Shown here: piece by piece, positions 6,585 through 14,269 of the stretch
Position numbering within the stretch: the stretch's first letter is position 1
How the letters are laid out: each line of letters begins with the position of its first letter
NCBI GenBank assembly: GCA_031269415.1
Contig: JAISZF010000004.1
Coordinates: forward strand, 1 to 14,269
Origin: Clostridiales bacterium
Lineage (GTDB): Bacteria > Bacillota > Clostridia > Lachnospirales > WQUN01
Direction of reading: 5' to 3'
DNA: 14,269 nucleotides
Position numbers and translations under genes: made by a program
Notes under the pieces: generated by a model
The model's input: only the letters and a program-made list of their open reading frames with translations
Told to the model about the DNA's origin: nothing
Databases searched by the model: none

Positions 6585-7387
6585 TGGAAACCCTGGGATT
6601 GTATCTGTTGGAGAAGTTTCTCGGCAGCGCGGACGTGTTCCTTCTGGTGTTCACGCGAGTGATCGCGTTCCTTTTGATCCTGCCGGTCTTTTCGGGCAAT
6701 AACATGAATGTTTTGGGGAAACTGGCGTTCGCCGCTTCCGTCGCGTTCTTAATTACTGTTTCCGGTCATGTCAAAACCGCGGTATATTTCAATACGGCCC
6801 CGGGTTTTGTGACGCTGATCGCCAAGGAATTCTTAACGGGGCTAATCGTGGGCTTTATGGTGTATCTGGCGTTTAACCTAGTGTTTTTCGCCGGACAGTT
6901 GCTGGATTTCCAGATCGGGTTTTCAATGGTGAGCGTATTTGACCCGGTAACGCAGATACAGGTTCCGATTATCGGCAATCTGTTTTTTTTCACGCTGACC
7001 GCGATGCTGGTACAGTCCGGAGGCCTTCACGCCATGTTATCCGCCGTGTTTTTCAGTTACGACGTACTGCCCGTCGGCGGAGCGGCTATTTTGAATAATC
7101 CAGCCCTGACGGGAATTGTGCTGGAGTTAATGAAGAGCTTTATTACCGTGGCCTTTCAGTCGGCTCTGCCCATCATCGGAGCGATTATGATCATTGATGC
7201 CGCCATGGGCCTGCTGGTAAAAGCGGTGCCTCAGATGAACGTGTTTGTCGTCGGCATGCCGATTAAGATCCTGGCCGGCTTGGCGCTGCTGTATATGATT
7301 GCGCCCATTTTGTCGGATATCTACAGTACGGTCTTTGATTTGGCTTATTCGGCCGCTATCGGCGCGTTGAAAGGCATGGCGGAATAA
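6584..7387 (+). CDS. fliR: Flagellar export gate protein FliR
   Basis: FliR completes the FliP-FliQ-FliR pore of the export gate. The 267-residue product is highly hydrophobic, with about six predicted membrane segments. It carries FliR features: FTRVIAFLLILPVFSG near residues 24-39, KEFLTGLIVGFMVYL near 86-100 and LLVKAVPQMNVFVVGMPIKI near 208-227. Length is close to the family norm of about 260 residues, and FlhB is a separate gene here, not fused. Start and stop codons overlap both neighbours (TAATG at each end). Confidence 0.96.
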   Translation: METLGLYLLEKFLGSADVFLLVFTRVIAFLLILPVFSGNNMNVLGKLAFAASVAFLITVSGHVKTAVYFNTAPGFVTLIAKEFLTGLIVGFMVYLAFNLVFFAGQLLDFQIGFSMVSVFDPVTQIQVPIIGNLFFFTLTAMLVQSGGLHAMLSAVFFSYDVLPVGGAAILNNPALTGIVLELMKSFITVAFQSALPIIGAIMIIDAAMGLLVKAVPQMNVFVVGMPIKILAGLALLYMIAPILSDIYSTVFDLAYSAAIGALKGMAE

Positions 7388-8484
7388 TGCGGGGCATTGT
7401 AAGGCTGAATTTGGGCTTCTTCGCCGAGGGCGGGGAAAAAACGGAAAAGGCGACGCCGCGCAAGAAGCAAAAGGCGCGTGATGAGGGGCAGGTCGCCCAA
7501 AGTCAGGAGATTAACACGGCCTTCACCTTTATTGGCGTTTTCGCGGTCTTAAAAATAACCGCCGGATGGATATATCAGCGCATGTTTGAGATATTCAGCT
7601 TCGGTTTCGGCATGATCGGCGACATGGACGCTGTGTTTTCTCCCGAATATTCCGGCAGGGTTATCACTTTCTTCTTTGAGCGGGCGCTGTGGGCAGCCGC
7701 GCCCATAATGCTGTCCGCGATGCTCATAGGAGTTATCTCCAACATAATACAGGTCGGTTGGAAGGTTACCCCTAAGGCGATGTGGCCGAAATTTTCAAAA
7801 ATAAATCCTATATCCGGATTTAAACGTATGTTTTCACCGCAGATTCTTGTGACACTGCTAAAATCCGTTGCAAAATTCGCGATCATCGTGACGGTTATCT
7901 ATTCTGCATTGAGGGACGAGCTGAACAGCCTGCCCAACTTGGCACGGATGGAGTTGTTTGAGGCGATCTCCTGGCTGGGCGATCTTATCGTGAACCTGGG
8001 GCTGAACGTAGGCGGCTGGTTTATATTCGTGGCCGCCGCCGACTACGCCTTTACGAGGTTCCGGCACACCAGAGGACTTCGCATGACCAAGCAGGAAGTC
8101 AAGGACGAATTCAAACAGGCTGAGGGCAACCCGCAGATAAAGGGGCGGATAATATCCAAGATGCGGGAGGTCTCCATGCGCCGCATGATGCAAGAAGTGC
8201 CTCACGCGGACGTAATTATCACAAACCCGACGCACTACGCCGTCGCGCTGGCGTATGACCGGGACAGCGGACGGGCGCCTCTGGTCACGGCTAAGGGAGC
8301 GGACTATGTGGCGCGCAGGATAAAGGAGATCGCGGGGCAAAGCGGCGTGGAGATCGTGGAAAACCGTGAGCTGGCACGGGCTTTATACGCCGCGGTGGAT
8401 ATAGGTAAGGAGATACCGCCGGAAATGTATCAGGCTGTGGCCGAGATTCTGGCTTTTGTGTATCGATTGAAAAAGATGGCGTAA
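7387..8484 (+). CDS. flhB: Flagellar export switch protein FlhB
   Basis: FlhB sits in the export gate and switches substrate class from hook-type to filament-type after self-cleavage. The 365-residue product has the FlhB N-terminus FFAEGGEKTEKATPRKKQKA (11-30), four membrane helices between about 42 and 220, and a cytoplasmic domain. The autocleavage motif NPTH is at 280-283 (VIITNPTHYAVALAY), with cleavage expected between N280 and P281. All residues needed for switching are present. The ATG overlaps the fliR stop. A 61-bp non-coding gap follows, unlike the tight spacing upstream. Confidence 0.97.
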   Translation: MRGIVRLNLGFFAEGGEKTEKATPRKKQKARDEGQVAQSQEINTAFTFIGVFAVLKITAGWIYQRMFEIFSFGFGMIGDMDAVFSPEYSGRVITFFFERALWAAAPIMLSAMLIGVISNIIQVGWKVTPKAMWPKFSKINPISGFKRMFSPQILVTLLKSVAKFAIIVTVIYSALRDELNSLPNLARMELFEAISWLGDLIVNLGLNVGGWFIFVAAADYAFTRFRHTRGLRMTKQEVKDEFKQAEGNPQIKGRIISKMREVSMRRMMQEVPHADVIITNPTHYAVALAYDRDSGRAPLVTAKGADYVARRIKEIAGQSGVEIVENRELARALYAAVDIGKEIPPEMYQAVAEILAFVYRLKKMA

Positions 8485-8495
8485 TGCGCAATCTA

Positions 8496-8525
8496 TATAC
8501 AAAAAAATATAAAATATGCTATAAT
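8496..8525 (+). promoter_or_regulatory. Putative housekeeping-sigma promoter with extended -10 upstream of flhA
   Basis: A consensus -10 TATAAT at 8520-8525 is preceded by TG at 8517-8518 (TGCTATAAT), a perfect extended -10. A weak -35 TATACA (4 of 6 to TTGACA) lies at 8496-8501 with an 18-bp spacer; the extended -10 could compensate. Transcription would begin near 8532, about 14 bases before the flhA ATG. The element lies in the only sizeable gap of the operon. Activity is inferred from sequence alone. Confidence 0.6.
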
Positions 8526-8534
8526 AATCCAGAC

Positions 8535-8540
8535 AGGGGA
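8535..8540 (+). promoter_or_regulatory. Ribosome binding site of flhA
   Basis: AGGGGA lies five bases before the ATG at 8546 and is the only plausible Shine-Dalgarno here. It supports this start and would remain in the short leader of a transcript from the putative promoter. Confidence 0.7.
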
Positions 8541-8545
8541 TTTTT

Positions 8546-10591
8546 ATGAATATAAGGGAAATGTCTTTAGGCGCCGTTATTGTCGCAATCATAATCTTTA
8601 TCATTATTCCGCTGCCCACGCCGCTGTTGGATTTTCTTTTGATGCTCAATATATCATTGGCGCTGCTGATCCTTCTCAATACGCTGTACTCCAGCGAACC
8701 CTTAGACATGTCCCTGTTTCCTACCGTACTGCTGATAACCACATTGTTCAGGATGGTGCTTAACGTATCCACCACGCGGCTTATCCTGCTGCGGGGGTAC
8801 GCCGGAGAGGTGGTCAACACATTCGGCGGTTTTGTGGCGGGCGGAAATATGGTGGTCGGCATCATTATATTCATTATAATCGTTATCGTGAACTTTATGG
8901 TTATTACCAAGGGTTCCGAGCGTGTCGCCGAGGTGACCGCGCGGTTTACGCTGGACGCCATGCCGGGTAAGCAGATGGCTATCGACGCGGATCTGAACGC
9001 GGGGATCATCGACGAGATCGAGGCCAAGGCGCGGAGGAAAAAGATCCAGGACGAATCCAATTTCTACGGCGCCATGGACGGCGCGAGCAAGTTTGTTAAG
9101 GGCGACGCCGTCGCGGGTATCCTGATTACGTTTATCAATATCATCGCCGGGCTGGCGCTGGGCGTAACCGGGCTTGCCACCGGAACGCCCTTATCCATCG
9201 GCGAGGCCGCGTCCAAATACACGATTATGACTATCGGCGACGGGCTGGTCAGCCAGATTCCGGCCCTGCTGATCTCTACGGCCACGGGTATTCTTGTCAC
9301 AAAGGCGACCAGTGAGTCGGAGATCTCCGCAACCCTGGCCAAGCAGCTCTTCAGCCAGCCCGTCGCGCTTACAATCGCGGGCGGCATAATTGTGTTTATG
9401 GGCGTCGTCACTCCGCTGCCATGGTATATCTTCGTGCCGTTCGGCCTGTTTTTGATCTACTGCGGAACCGTAATGAACCGAAAGGCGCTGATCGCGGACA
9501 TAGAAACCGAGATAAACGCCGAGGACGTTGAGGCCGAGGCGGTTCGACGCCCCGAGAACGTCATTTCGCTGCTGAATGTGGATCCCATTCTGCTGCTCTT
9601 CGGCTACGGTTTAATCCCTCTGGTGGATTCCAGCCAGGGCGGTGACCTGCTGGATCGCGTGGTGATGATCCGCAGGCAGGTAGCGCTGGAATTGGGTACT
9701 ATTGTGCCGATGATACATCTGCGCGATGATATCAAGCTCGCCCCCAACCAGTATAAGATACTGATCAAGGGCGTGGAGGCCGCTTCCGGCGACATTATGT
9801 TCAATCATTATATGGCTATGAACCCGGGCACAGTGGAGGAAGAGATAGACGGCATAGAAACTATCGAGCCGTATCTGGGGCTTCCGGCTTTATGGATCGC
9901 CGAGAATCAGCGCGAGCGCGCCGAAGCGATGGGGTATACGGTGGTGGATCCGCCCGCGATTATCGCCACGCATATGACGGAGATCATACGCGGCCACCTG
10001 TATGAACTGCTGTCCAGGCAGGATACGCAGACATTGATAGACAACGTCAAGGAGAATCACCCGGTTCTGGTGGAGGAACTGGTGCCTAAGCTGATGTCTG
10101 TCGGAGAGATCCAGAAAGTGCTGAGCAACCTGCTGCGTGAGGGCATATCCATCCGTGACCTGGTCACCATCCTGGAAACGCTGGCCGACTACAGCCACAC
10201 GGTAAGGGACGCGGATACGCTCACCGAATACGTGAGGCAGGCGCTGCGCAGGGCTATCACCCGGCAGTATTTCGAGGACTCGTCCAACACGGTTCTCACA
10301 TTGGATCCTGAATTGGAGCAGCGCATATTAAGCAGTGTCCAGCATACGGAACAGGGGCCGTACCTGGCGTTGGATCCGGCCCTGACACGGAGCGTATTCG
10401 AAAATTTGAACGAGCAGATGAGGAAGTTAACGTCTATGGGCGTTCAGCCGATTATTTTAACGTCGCCGATGGTGCGCGTGTATTTTAAACGGCTGGTGGA
10501 GCAGGCCGCGCCCGATTTGGTTGTGTTGAGTTATAACGAAGTGGAGCCTTCTGCAGAAATACAATCCGTTGGGATGGTTGGTGTGGCATGA
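8546..10591 (+). CDS. flhA: Flagellar export protein FlhA
   Basis: FlhA is the large export-gate protein whose cytoplasmic domain forms a nonameric ring that docks chaperone-substrate complexes and uses the proton motive force. The 681-residue product matches the family length. Its N-terminal half contains about eight membrane helices. The FHIPEP signature region lies at about 130-190 (ARFTLDAMPGKQMAIDADL, then NFYGAMDGASKFVKGDAVAG). A cytoplasmic domain from about residue 330 to the end follows a linker rich in acidic residues. The ATG at 8546 gives a normal N-terminus before the first helix. It overlaps flhF by ATGA. The gene may be transcribed from its own promoter as well as by read-through. 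Confidence 0.98.
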   Translation: MNIREMSLGAVIVAIIIFIIIPLPTPLLDFLLMLNISLALLILLNTLYSSEPLDMSLFPTVLLITTLFRMVLNVSTTRLILLRGYAGEVVNTFGGFVAGGNMVVGIIIFIIIVIVNFMVITKGSERVAEVTARFTLDAMPGKQMAIDADLNAGIIDEIEAKARRKKIQDESNFYGAMDGASKFVKGDAVAGILITFINIIAGLALGVTGLATGTPLSIGEAASKYTIMTIGDGLVSQIPALLISTATGILVTKATSESEISATLAKQLFSQPVALTIAGGIIVFMGVVTPLPWYIFVPFGLFLIYCGTVMNRKALIADIETEINAEDVEAEAVRRPENVISLLNVDPILLLFGYGLIPLVDSSQGGDLLDRVVMIRRQVALELGTIVPMIHLRDDIKLAPNQYKILIKGVEAASGDIMFNHYMAMNPGTVEEEIDGIETIEPYLGLPALWIAENQRERAEAMGYTVVDPPAIIATHMTEIIRGHLYELLSRQDTQTLIDNVKENHPVLVEELVPKLMSVGEIQKVLSNLLREGISIRDLVTILETLADYSHTVRDADTLTEYVRQALRRAITRQYFEDSSNTVLTLDPELEQRILSSVQHTEQGPYLALDPALTRSVFENLNEQMRKLTSMGVQPIILTSPMVRVYFKRLVEQAAPDLVVLSYNEVEPSAEIQSVGMVGVA

Positions 10592-11784
10592 GGATCAAAA
10601 AATTTACAGGGCGTACGGAACAAGAGGCGATAGCCAAAGTAAAGGAAGAACTGGGCCTTAACGCGCTCATTCTGAATATCCGGAAAACCAAACCCAGAGG
10701 CATCTTTTCGCTGTTCAGAAAACCTGTTACGGAGGTAACGGCCGCTTACGCGGATAAGGACGGCAAAAAGCCGGAGGAAAGCAACGAGCGGCTGGCGGCC
10801 GCGACGAGTGAGGCGGAGCGGCTCGCCTACGAGGAAACAGATGACTTTAAGCGCCAACGTGACAAAATAAGGTCATTGGAAGAGAAGATATCCTCTCAGG
10901 AGGAACTGCTGAATAAATTAATGGGGCAATTATCGTTAAACGAGCAGCTCTATCGCTCGTACAGTCTGCGAAAGTATGACAACCGGGTGATTCAGGTATT
11001 TTATGACACCCTGGTGGCGCAAGGGGTTACGCCCGATATTGCCGAGAAGGTGCTGGAAGACGCCAACGCTATAGACGACGAGAGCCGGATAGACATAAAG
11101 CTGGTATCCACAATCGTCTATAACACGATAATAAACATATTGGGTCCGGCCGAGCCGATCGAGCTGGTGAAGACCAAACGCACGCGCTTTGTGGTGCTGA
11201 TGGGGCCGACAGGCGTGGGGAAAACCACTACCATCGCCAAGATTTCGTCCATTCTGATGCTGTATCATAACCTCAAGGTGGGGTTGATCACCGCGGACAC
11301 GTACCGGATCGCCGCTATTGAACAGCTTAAAACCTACGCGGAGATACTGGGTCTGGATGTGGATGTGATTTATAACAGCCAGGATTTGGAGAATCATCTG
11401 GAGCCGATTATAGATCAGGAGAACGACGTGGTGCTGGTGGACACGGCGGGGCGTTCACATCGCAATCAGGAAAATTTCAAGGAATTGAGCGAGTTCCTGG
11501 CGCTCATTCCGGACAGTACAAAATATCTGGTACTCAGCCTTACGACTAAATACGAGGACTTGCTGAGCATCGCGAACGCCTATTCCGTTTTGACAGATTA
11601 TAAGCTGGTATTTACAAAGCTGGATGAAACCTCCTGCTATGGGGCAATCCTGAATCTGTGCTATTTAACGGGCAAACGCATGGCGTATATCACAAACGGG
11701 CAGAACGTGCCGGACGACATTGAAGTCGCTCATCCTGAAAAGATTACAAAAGCCTTATTGGGGATAGGAGGCGCTCATTACTGA
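10588..11784 (+). CDS. flhF: Flagellar placement SRP-type GTPase FlhF
   Basis: FlhF is a signal-recognition-particle GTPase that marks the site of flagellar assembly. The 398-residue product has the FlhF N-terminus MRIKKFTGRTEQEAI, which continues into a KVKEELG helix. A variable, charged, coiled-coil-prone region (about 60-125), an N domain, and a G domain follow. In the G domain the P-loop GPTGVGKTT is at 206-214, ADTYRIAAIEQL follows at about 236-247, DTAGR is at 285-289 and TKLDE at 343-347. All GTPase motifs are intact. Its start overlaps flhA and its stop overlaps flhG, its regulatory partner. Confidence 0.97.
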   Translation: MRIKKFTGRTEQEAIAKVKEELGLNALILNIRKTKPRGIFSLFRKPVTEVTAAYADKDGKKPEESNERLAAATSEAERLAYEETDDFKRQRDKIRSLEEKISSQEELLNKLMGQLSLNEQLYRSYSLRKYDNRVIQVFYDTLVAQGVTPDIAEKVLEDANAIDDESRIDIKLVSTIVYNTIINILGPAEPIELVKTKRTRFVVLMGPTGVGKTTTIAKISSILMLYHNLKVGLITADTYRIAAIEQLKTYAEILGLDVDVIYNSQDLENHLEPIIDQENDVVLVDTAGRSHRNQENFKELSEFLALIPDSTKYLVLSLTTKYEDLLSIANAYSVLTDYKLVFTKLDETSCYGAILNLCYLTGKRMAYITNGQNVPDDIEVAHPEKITKALLGIGGAHY

Positions 11785-12665
11785 TGGATCAGGCAAACAG
11801 GCTGAGGGATATTGTAAAATCCAGAGAACATCAGACGGTTCACGAACCGGTTACCTCACGGGTTATTGCCGTTACCAGCGGAAAAGGCGGAGTGGGCAAG
11901 ACAAATCTGACATTGAATCTGGCGATAGGGCTGCGCAAGCTGGATAAACGTGTTGTAATCATCGACGCCGATTTGGGGCTCTCCAATATAGAGGTCCTGT
12001 CAGGCGTTATTCCGCGGTTTAATTTCGGCGACGTCGTAAACTCGAAGATGAAACTGGAATCCGCTTTGACCGACGGCCCGCTGGGCCTGAAGTTTCTGTC
12101 CGGCGGAGCCGGGCTGACCGCGCTGGCAAATCTTTCTGAAAAACAAATTTCGGTTGTGATAAATAATTTTGGAGCGTTAGACGAGATTTCGGACATAATA
12201 CTTATAGATACCGGCGCGGGTATTTCTAAAAACGTACTCAGCTTTGTTAAGGCGTCTAATGAAACGATTCTGGTGGTCACGCCGGAACCGACATCCATCG
12301 CCGACGCGTACGCGATTATAAAGTCGCTTAAACGCGCGAGCCTTCAAACGCCGGTATTGAAGATTGTTGTAAACATGGTTAATAATTACAGTGAAGGATT
12401 AGACATATTTGAGAAGCTGAACAGGGTGTCCGAGCAGTTTTTGGGGATCAGTCTAGAAAACGCCGGCGTGATACCCTTCGACTACTGTGTGCCTCGCGCG
12501 GTTAAGAGGCAGGAACCTCTCACGCTCTGCTTTCCGCGCGCCGAAAGCACGAAAAGTATTGAAAACATATGCCTGAAGCTTCTCAACATGGAACCGAAAT
12601 ATCGTCATAACGCGTGTGGTATCGCTATTTTCATGAACCGGCTGGTGAATAACCTTCGGGCATAA
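11784..12665 (+). CDS. flhG: MinD-like ATPase FlhG (YlxH), flagellar number regulator
   Basis: FlhG is a ParA/MinD-type ATPase that limits flagellar number and stimulates FlhF GTP hydrolysis. The 293-residue product opens with DQANRLR at 2-8, the DQAxxLR helix known to activate FlhF. The deviant Walker A KGGVGKT is at 34-40, DADLGLSN at 61-68 and IDTGAGIS at 141-148. The C-terminus (about 279-293, GIAIFMNRLVNNLRA) could be the amphipathic membrane-targeting helix of the family. The ATG overlaps the flhF stop as TGATG. Function is well supported by sequence and by its neighbour. Confidence 0.95.
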   Translation: MDQANRLRDIVKSREHQTVHEPVTSRVIAVTSGKGGVGKTNLTLNLAIGLRKLDKRVVIIDADLGLSNIEVLSGVIPRFNFGDVVNSKMKLESALTDGPLGLKFLSGGAGLTALANLSEKQISVVINNFGALDEISDIILIDTGAGISKNVLSFVKASNETILVVTPEPTSIADAYAIIKSLKRASLQTPVLKIVVNMVNNYSEGLDIFEKLNRVSEQFLGISLENAGVIPFDYCVPRAVKRQEPLTLCFPRAESTKSIENICLKLLNMEPKYRHNACGIAIFMNRLVNNLRA

Positions 12666-12680
12666 CGTATTCCGGCGCGC

Positions 12681-12685
12681 GGAGG
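12681..12685 (+). promoter_or_regulatory. Ribosome binding site fixing the PilZ gene start
   Basis: GGAGG lies five bases before the ATG at 12691. The in-frame GTG at 12685 overlaps this Shine-Dalgarno and so is unlikely to be the start. Confidence 0.75.
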
Positions 12686-12690
12686 TGCGT

Positions 12691-13374
12691 ATGTCTTACA
12701 AGTATATAAAAATCGGCGATCGGATTGAGGTTACGGAAAAAGACGGCTGCAAAGCCTTGTTCAGCCTGGTTGAACACATGCCGGAACCCGGCGAGCTTTT
12801 GCTTAAAACGCCGGTGATAAACGGCCGGCTGGCCGGCGCGCCAGACGGGGCCGAGTTAAGCGTTGCTGTCTTTACGGAAAATGGCATATACAAATTCGGA
12901 GCTTATGTTATACGAAAATTCAAACAGGACGGATTCAGCCTGACGCACATTAAGCTTTCAAGCGAATTTGAACGTGTTCAACGCCGTGATTCCTACCGTT
13001 TGAAATGCGAGGCACCGCTCTCGTTCATGGAAGTAGAGGCTATATGCGCCCCGTTTGCCGGAGAAGGGGCCTTCTCCGGCATAATCCGTGATATCAGCGG
13101 CGGCGGCGCCTGTGTCGTGTCGAATTACCCCCTGATGGAAGGCGCGCTGATTAAGGGGGTTATAGAATTGGGCGACGAGACAGCGCTTGTTACGGGAAAG
13201 GTATTGGAAGCGCGGAGTGTGCCTAATACACGCTCAGCGTATAAATTTCAGTACCGCGTTGAATTTGTGAGTCTATCGGATGAACTGATGGCCGCGATTA
13301 TGCGGTATATCCTTGAGGGGCAGCGAAAACAACTGCTGCTCAGGTGGAAAACGGAGGATTTGCGTCATGGCTGA
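12691..13374 (+). CDS. PilZ-domain c-di-GMP effector, YcgR-like flagellar brake
   Basis: This 227-residue protein has the two-part layout of YcgR: an N-terminal flagellar-brake domain (about 1-92, including IKIGDRIEVTEKDG) and a C-terminal PilZ domain. The c-di-GMP motifs are intact: RRDSYR at 98-103 (RxxxR) and DISGGG at 134-139 (DxSxxG). In other bacteria, YcgR or its relatives bind c-di-GMP and slow the motor by contacting the switch or stator; in Bacillus the relative (YpfA/DgrV) targets the stator. The start at 12691 is set by GGAGG at 12681-12685. It lies between flhG and cheC, where many Firmicutes have cheB, cheA and cheW. The stop overlaps the cheC start by 8 bp. Binding is predicted; the motor target is unknown. 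Confidence 0.85.
   Translation: MSYKYIKIGDRIEVTEKDGCKALFSLVEHMPEPGELLLKTPVINGRLAGAPDGAELSVAVFTENGIYKFGAYVIRKFKQDGFSLTHIKLSSEFERVQRRDSYRLKCEAPLSFMEVEAICAPFAGEGAFSGIIRDISGGGACVVSNYPLMEGALIKGVIELGDETALVTGKVLEARSVPNTRSAYKFQYRVEFVSLSDELMAAIMRYILEGQRKQLLLRWKTEDLRHG
13057..13080 (+). repeat. Perfect 11-bp inverted repeat inside the PilZ gene
   Basis: GCCGGAGAAGG and its exact reverse complement are separated by only two bases, so the transcript could fold into a 10-bp stem with a four-base loop. It encodes residues near AGEGAFSG (123-130), between the RxxxR and DxSxxG motifs of the PilZ domain, where family members vary in length. No T-run follows, so it is not a standard terminator. Confidence 0.7.
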
Positions 13375-13999
13375 CTGGAGCGATTTACAGAATGTGGAGA
13401 TTGATACCCTGAAGGAAATAGGCAATATAGGCGCGGGCAACGCTATAACCGCAATGTCTAAGATGCTGGGCAGAATGATAAAACTGAGAGTACCCGCCGT
13501 AAATATGGTGGACTTTAAAGATATCGCGCGGTTTTTAGGAGGCCCCGAACAGATCATAATCGGGGTGCTGGTACAGATTACCGGAGATATAAACGGTATG
13601 ATGATGTTTCTGGTTAAAAGGGAATCCGGGGAGATACTTATCCGTTCTCTGATGGGTGATTTTGCGCCGAAAAAGGAATCCGGCGATTTCACGGAGCTGG
13701 AACTTTCCGCGATGAAGGAAATCGGCAACATACTGGCAAGCTCATACCTGGGCTCTTTGTCGGGATTTATTCAAAAGAACGTGATGCCGTCGGTACCTCT
13801 CCTGTCTATTGATATGGCCAACGCGATACTCTCCGTACCCGCGATTGAGTTTGGCAAGACGGCGGATCACGCTCTTTTAATCGAGTCGGTCTTTGAAACG
13901 GACACGGACGATTTGGCCGGTTATTTTTTGCTCATACCGGATGTGCCATCGCTGCGGCTGATTCTGACGGCTTTGGGAGTTAGGCGCGATGCGCGATGA
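13367..13999 (+). CDS. cheC: CheY-P phosphatase CheC
   Basis: CheC dephosphorylates CheY-P and is stimulated by CheD. The 210-residue product has the two-site CheC layout: DTLKEIGNIGAGNA (E17-N20) and SAMKEIGNILASSYL (E118-N121) are the two active ExxN sites, both intact. No FliN/SpoA domain is attached, which separates it from FliY in the same operon. The ATG at 13367 has GGAGG at 13353-13357 and gives the family start MADWSDLQNVEIDTLKEIGN. An upstream in-frame start at 13313 would overlap the PilZ gene extensively and lacks family similarity. It overlaps cheD at its 3' end. Confidence 0.95.
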   Translation: MADWSDLQNVEIDTLKEIGNIGAGNAITAMSKMLGRMIKLRVPAVNMVDFKDIARFLGGPEQIIIGVLVQITGDINGMMMFLVKRESGEILIRSLMGDFAPKKESGDFTELELSAMKEIGNILASSYLGSLSGFIQKNVMPSVPLLSIDMANAILSVPAIEFGKTADHALLIESVFETDTDDLAGYFLLIPDVPSLRLILTALGVRRDAR

Positions 14000-14269
14000 T
14001 ATGATCATCGTGGGAATGGCGGATCTGAACGCCGTAAAAAGCCCCGGAGCGCTTACAACACTTGGCCTTGGCTCATGCGTGGGCATCGCCCTGTATGATC
14101 CGGTAAATAAAATCGCCGGTTTGGCGCACATAATGCTGCCGGATTCCACACAGATACAGAATAACAGCAACGCGGCCAAATTCGCCGATACCGCCACTAT
14201 CCGCCTTATCTACCAAATGCGTCGGCTGGGAGCGAGCAAGGAGATGCTTAAGGCCAAAATCGCCGGCGG
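13989..14269 (+). CDS. cheD: Chemoreceptor glutamine deamidase CheD (3' truncated by window edge)
   Basis: CheD deamidates glutamines on chemoreceptors and partners CheC. The 93 visible codons match the family core: VGMADLNAVKSPGALTTLGL then GSCVGIALYD and GLAHIMLPDS. The catalytic residues line up with those of Thermotoga CheD: Cys30 in GSCVG, His47 in LAHIMLP and Thr24, with the same spacing of 6 and 17 residues. The start at 13989 overlaps the cheC stop by 11 bp and has GGGAG at 13975-13979. A later ATG at 14001 has no ribosome binding site. The C-terminal part lies beyond the window. Confidence 0.94.
   Translation, partial: MRDDMIIVGMADLNAVKSPGALTTLGLGSCVGIALYDPVNKIAGLAHIMLPDSTQIQNNSNAAKFADTATIRLIYQMRRLGASKEMLKAKIAG

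Larger units (their letters stand above)
8485..8545 (+). other. AT-rich intergenic gap between flhB and flhA
   Basis: This is the longest non-coding stretch in the window (61 bp) and is clearly more AT-rich than the coding sequence around it. It contains a promoter-like element and the flhA ribosome binding site. No hairpin with a T-run, and so no intrinsic terminator, is visible after flhB. Confidence 0.8.

Noticed and set aside
8383..9060. Minus-strand open frame of 225 codons over the flhB-flhA junction.
   Set aside because: It is antisense to conserved FlhB and FlhA coding sequence and has low-complexity composition.

Overview
This window is a stretch of a long flagellar/chemotaxis (fla/che) operon. 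All genes lie on the + strand and almost every base is coding. The gene order (flgE, flbD, motA-like, motB-like, fliL, fliM, fliY, cheY, fliO, fliP, fliQ, fliR, flhB, flhA, flhF, flhG, PilZ protein, cheC, cheD), the fused FliY switch phosphatase in place of FliN, and the CheC/CheD pair all point to a motile, Gram-positive-type Firmicute, most likely an anaerobic member of the Clostridia with a genome of intermediate GC content. That taxonomic placement is inferred from gene order and protein style, not from a marker gene. There is no rRNA, tRNA, CRISPR array, insertion sequence or phage gene in view.

Layout. Positions 1-904 hold the C-terminal part of the hook protein FlgE, cut by the left edge. 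Positions 910-2742 hold a torque module: FlbD/SwrD, a MotA-like and a MotB-like protein, and FliL. Positions 2769-5306 hold the switch and its signal: FliM, FliY and CheY. Positions 5303-8484 hold the membrane part of the flagellar export apparatus (FliO, FliP, FliQ, FliR, FlhB), mostly with overlapping stop/start codons. A 61-bp AT-rich gap with an excellent extended -10 promoter then precedes flhA (8546-10591). Positions 10588-12665 hold FlhF and FlhG, the GTPase/ATPase pair that sets flagellar placement and number. Positions 12691-13374 hold a YcgR-like PilZ protein, a predicted c-di-GMP effector. The window closes with CheC and a CheD cut by the right edge.

How the genes work together. 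The export gate (FliOPQR, FlhBA) secretes rod, hook and filament subunits. FlhF/FlhG place the basal body. FliM/FliY form the C-ring that CheY-P binds. FliY and CheC dephosphorylate CheY-P, and CheD deamidates receptors and partners CheC. The PilZ protein would couple c-di-GMP to motor output.

The most unusual part is the stator pair at 1130-2234. The MotA-like protein lacks the first two membrane helices and has Ser in place of the conserved TM3 proline. The MotB-like protein lacks the channel aspartate motif and has Ser in place of the conserved peptidoglycan-binding Asp. Both reading frames are nevertheless open and overlapping. This looks like a non-conducting, repurposed or decaying stator locus, and it is the best candidate here for something undescribed. 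The second notable point is that cheB, cheA and cheW, which usually sit between flhG and cheC in Bacillus-type operons, are absent, with the PilZ gene in their place.
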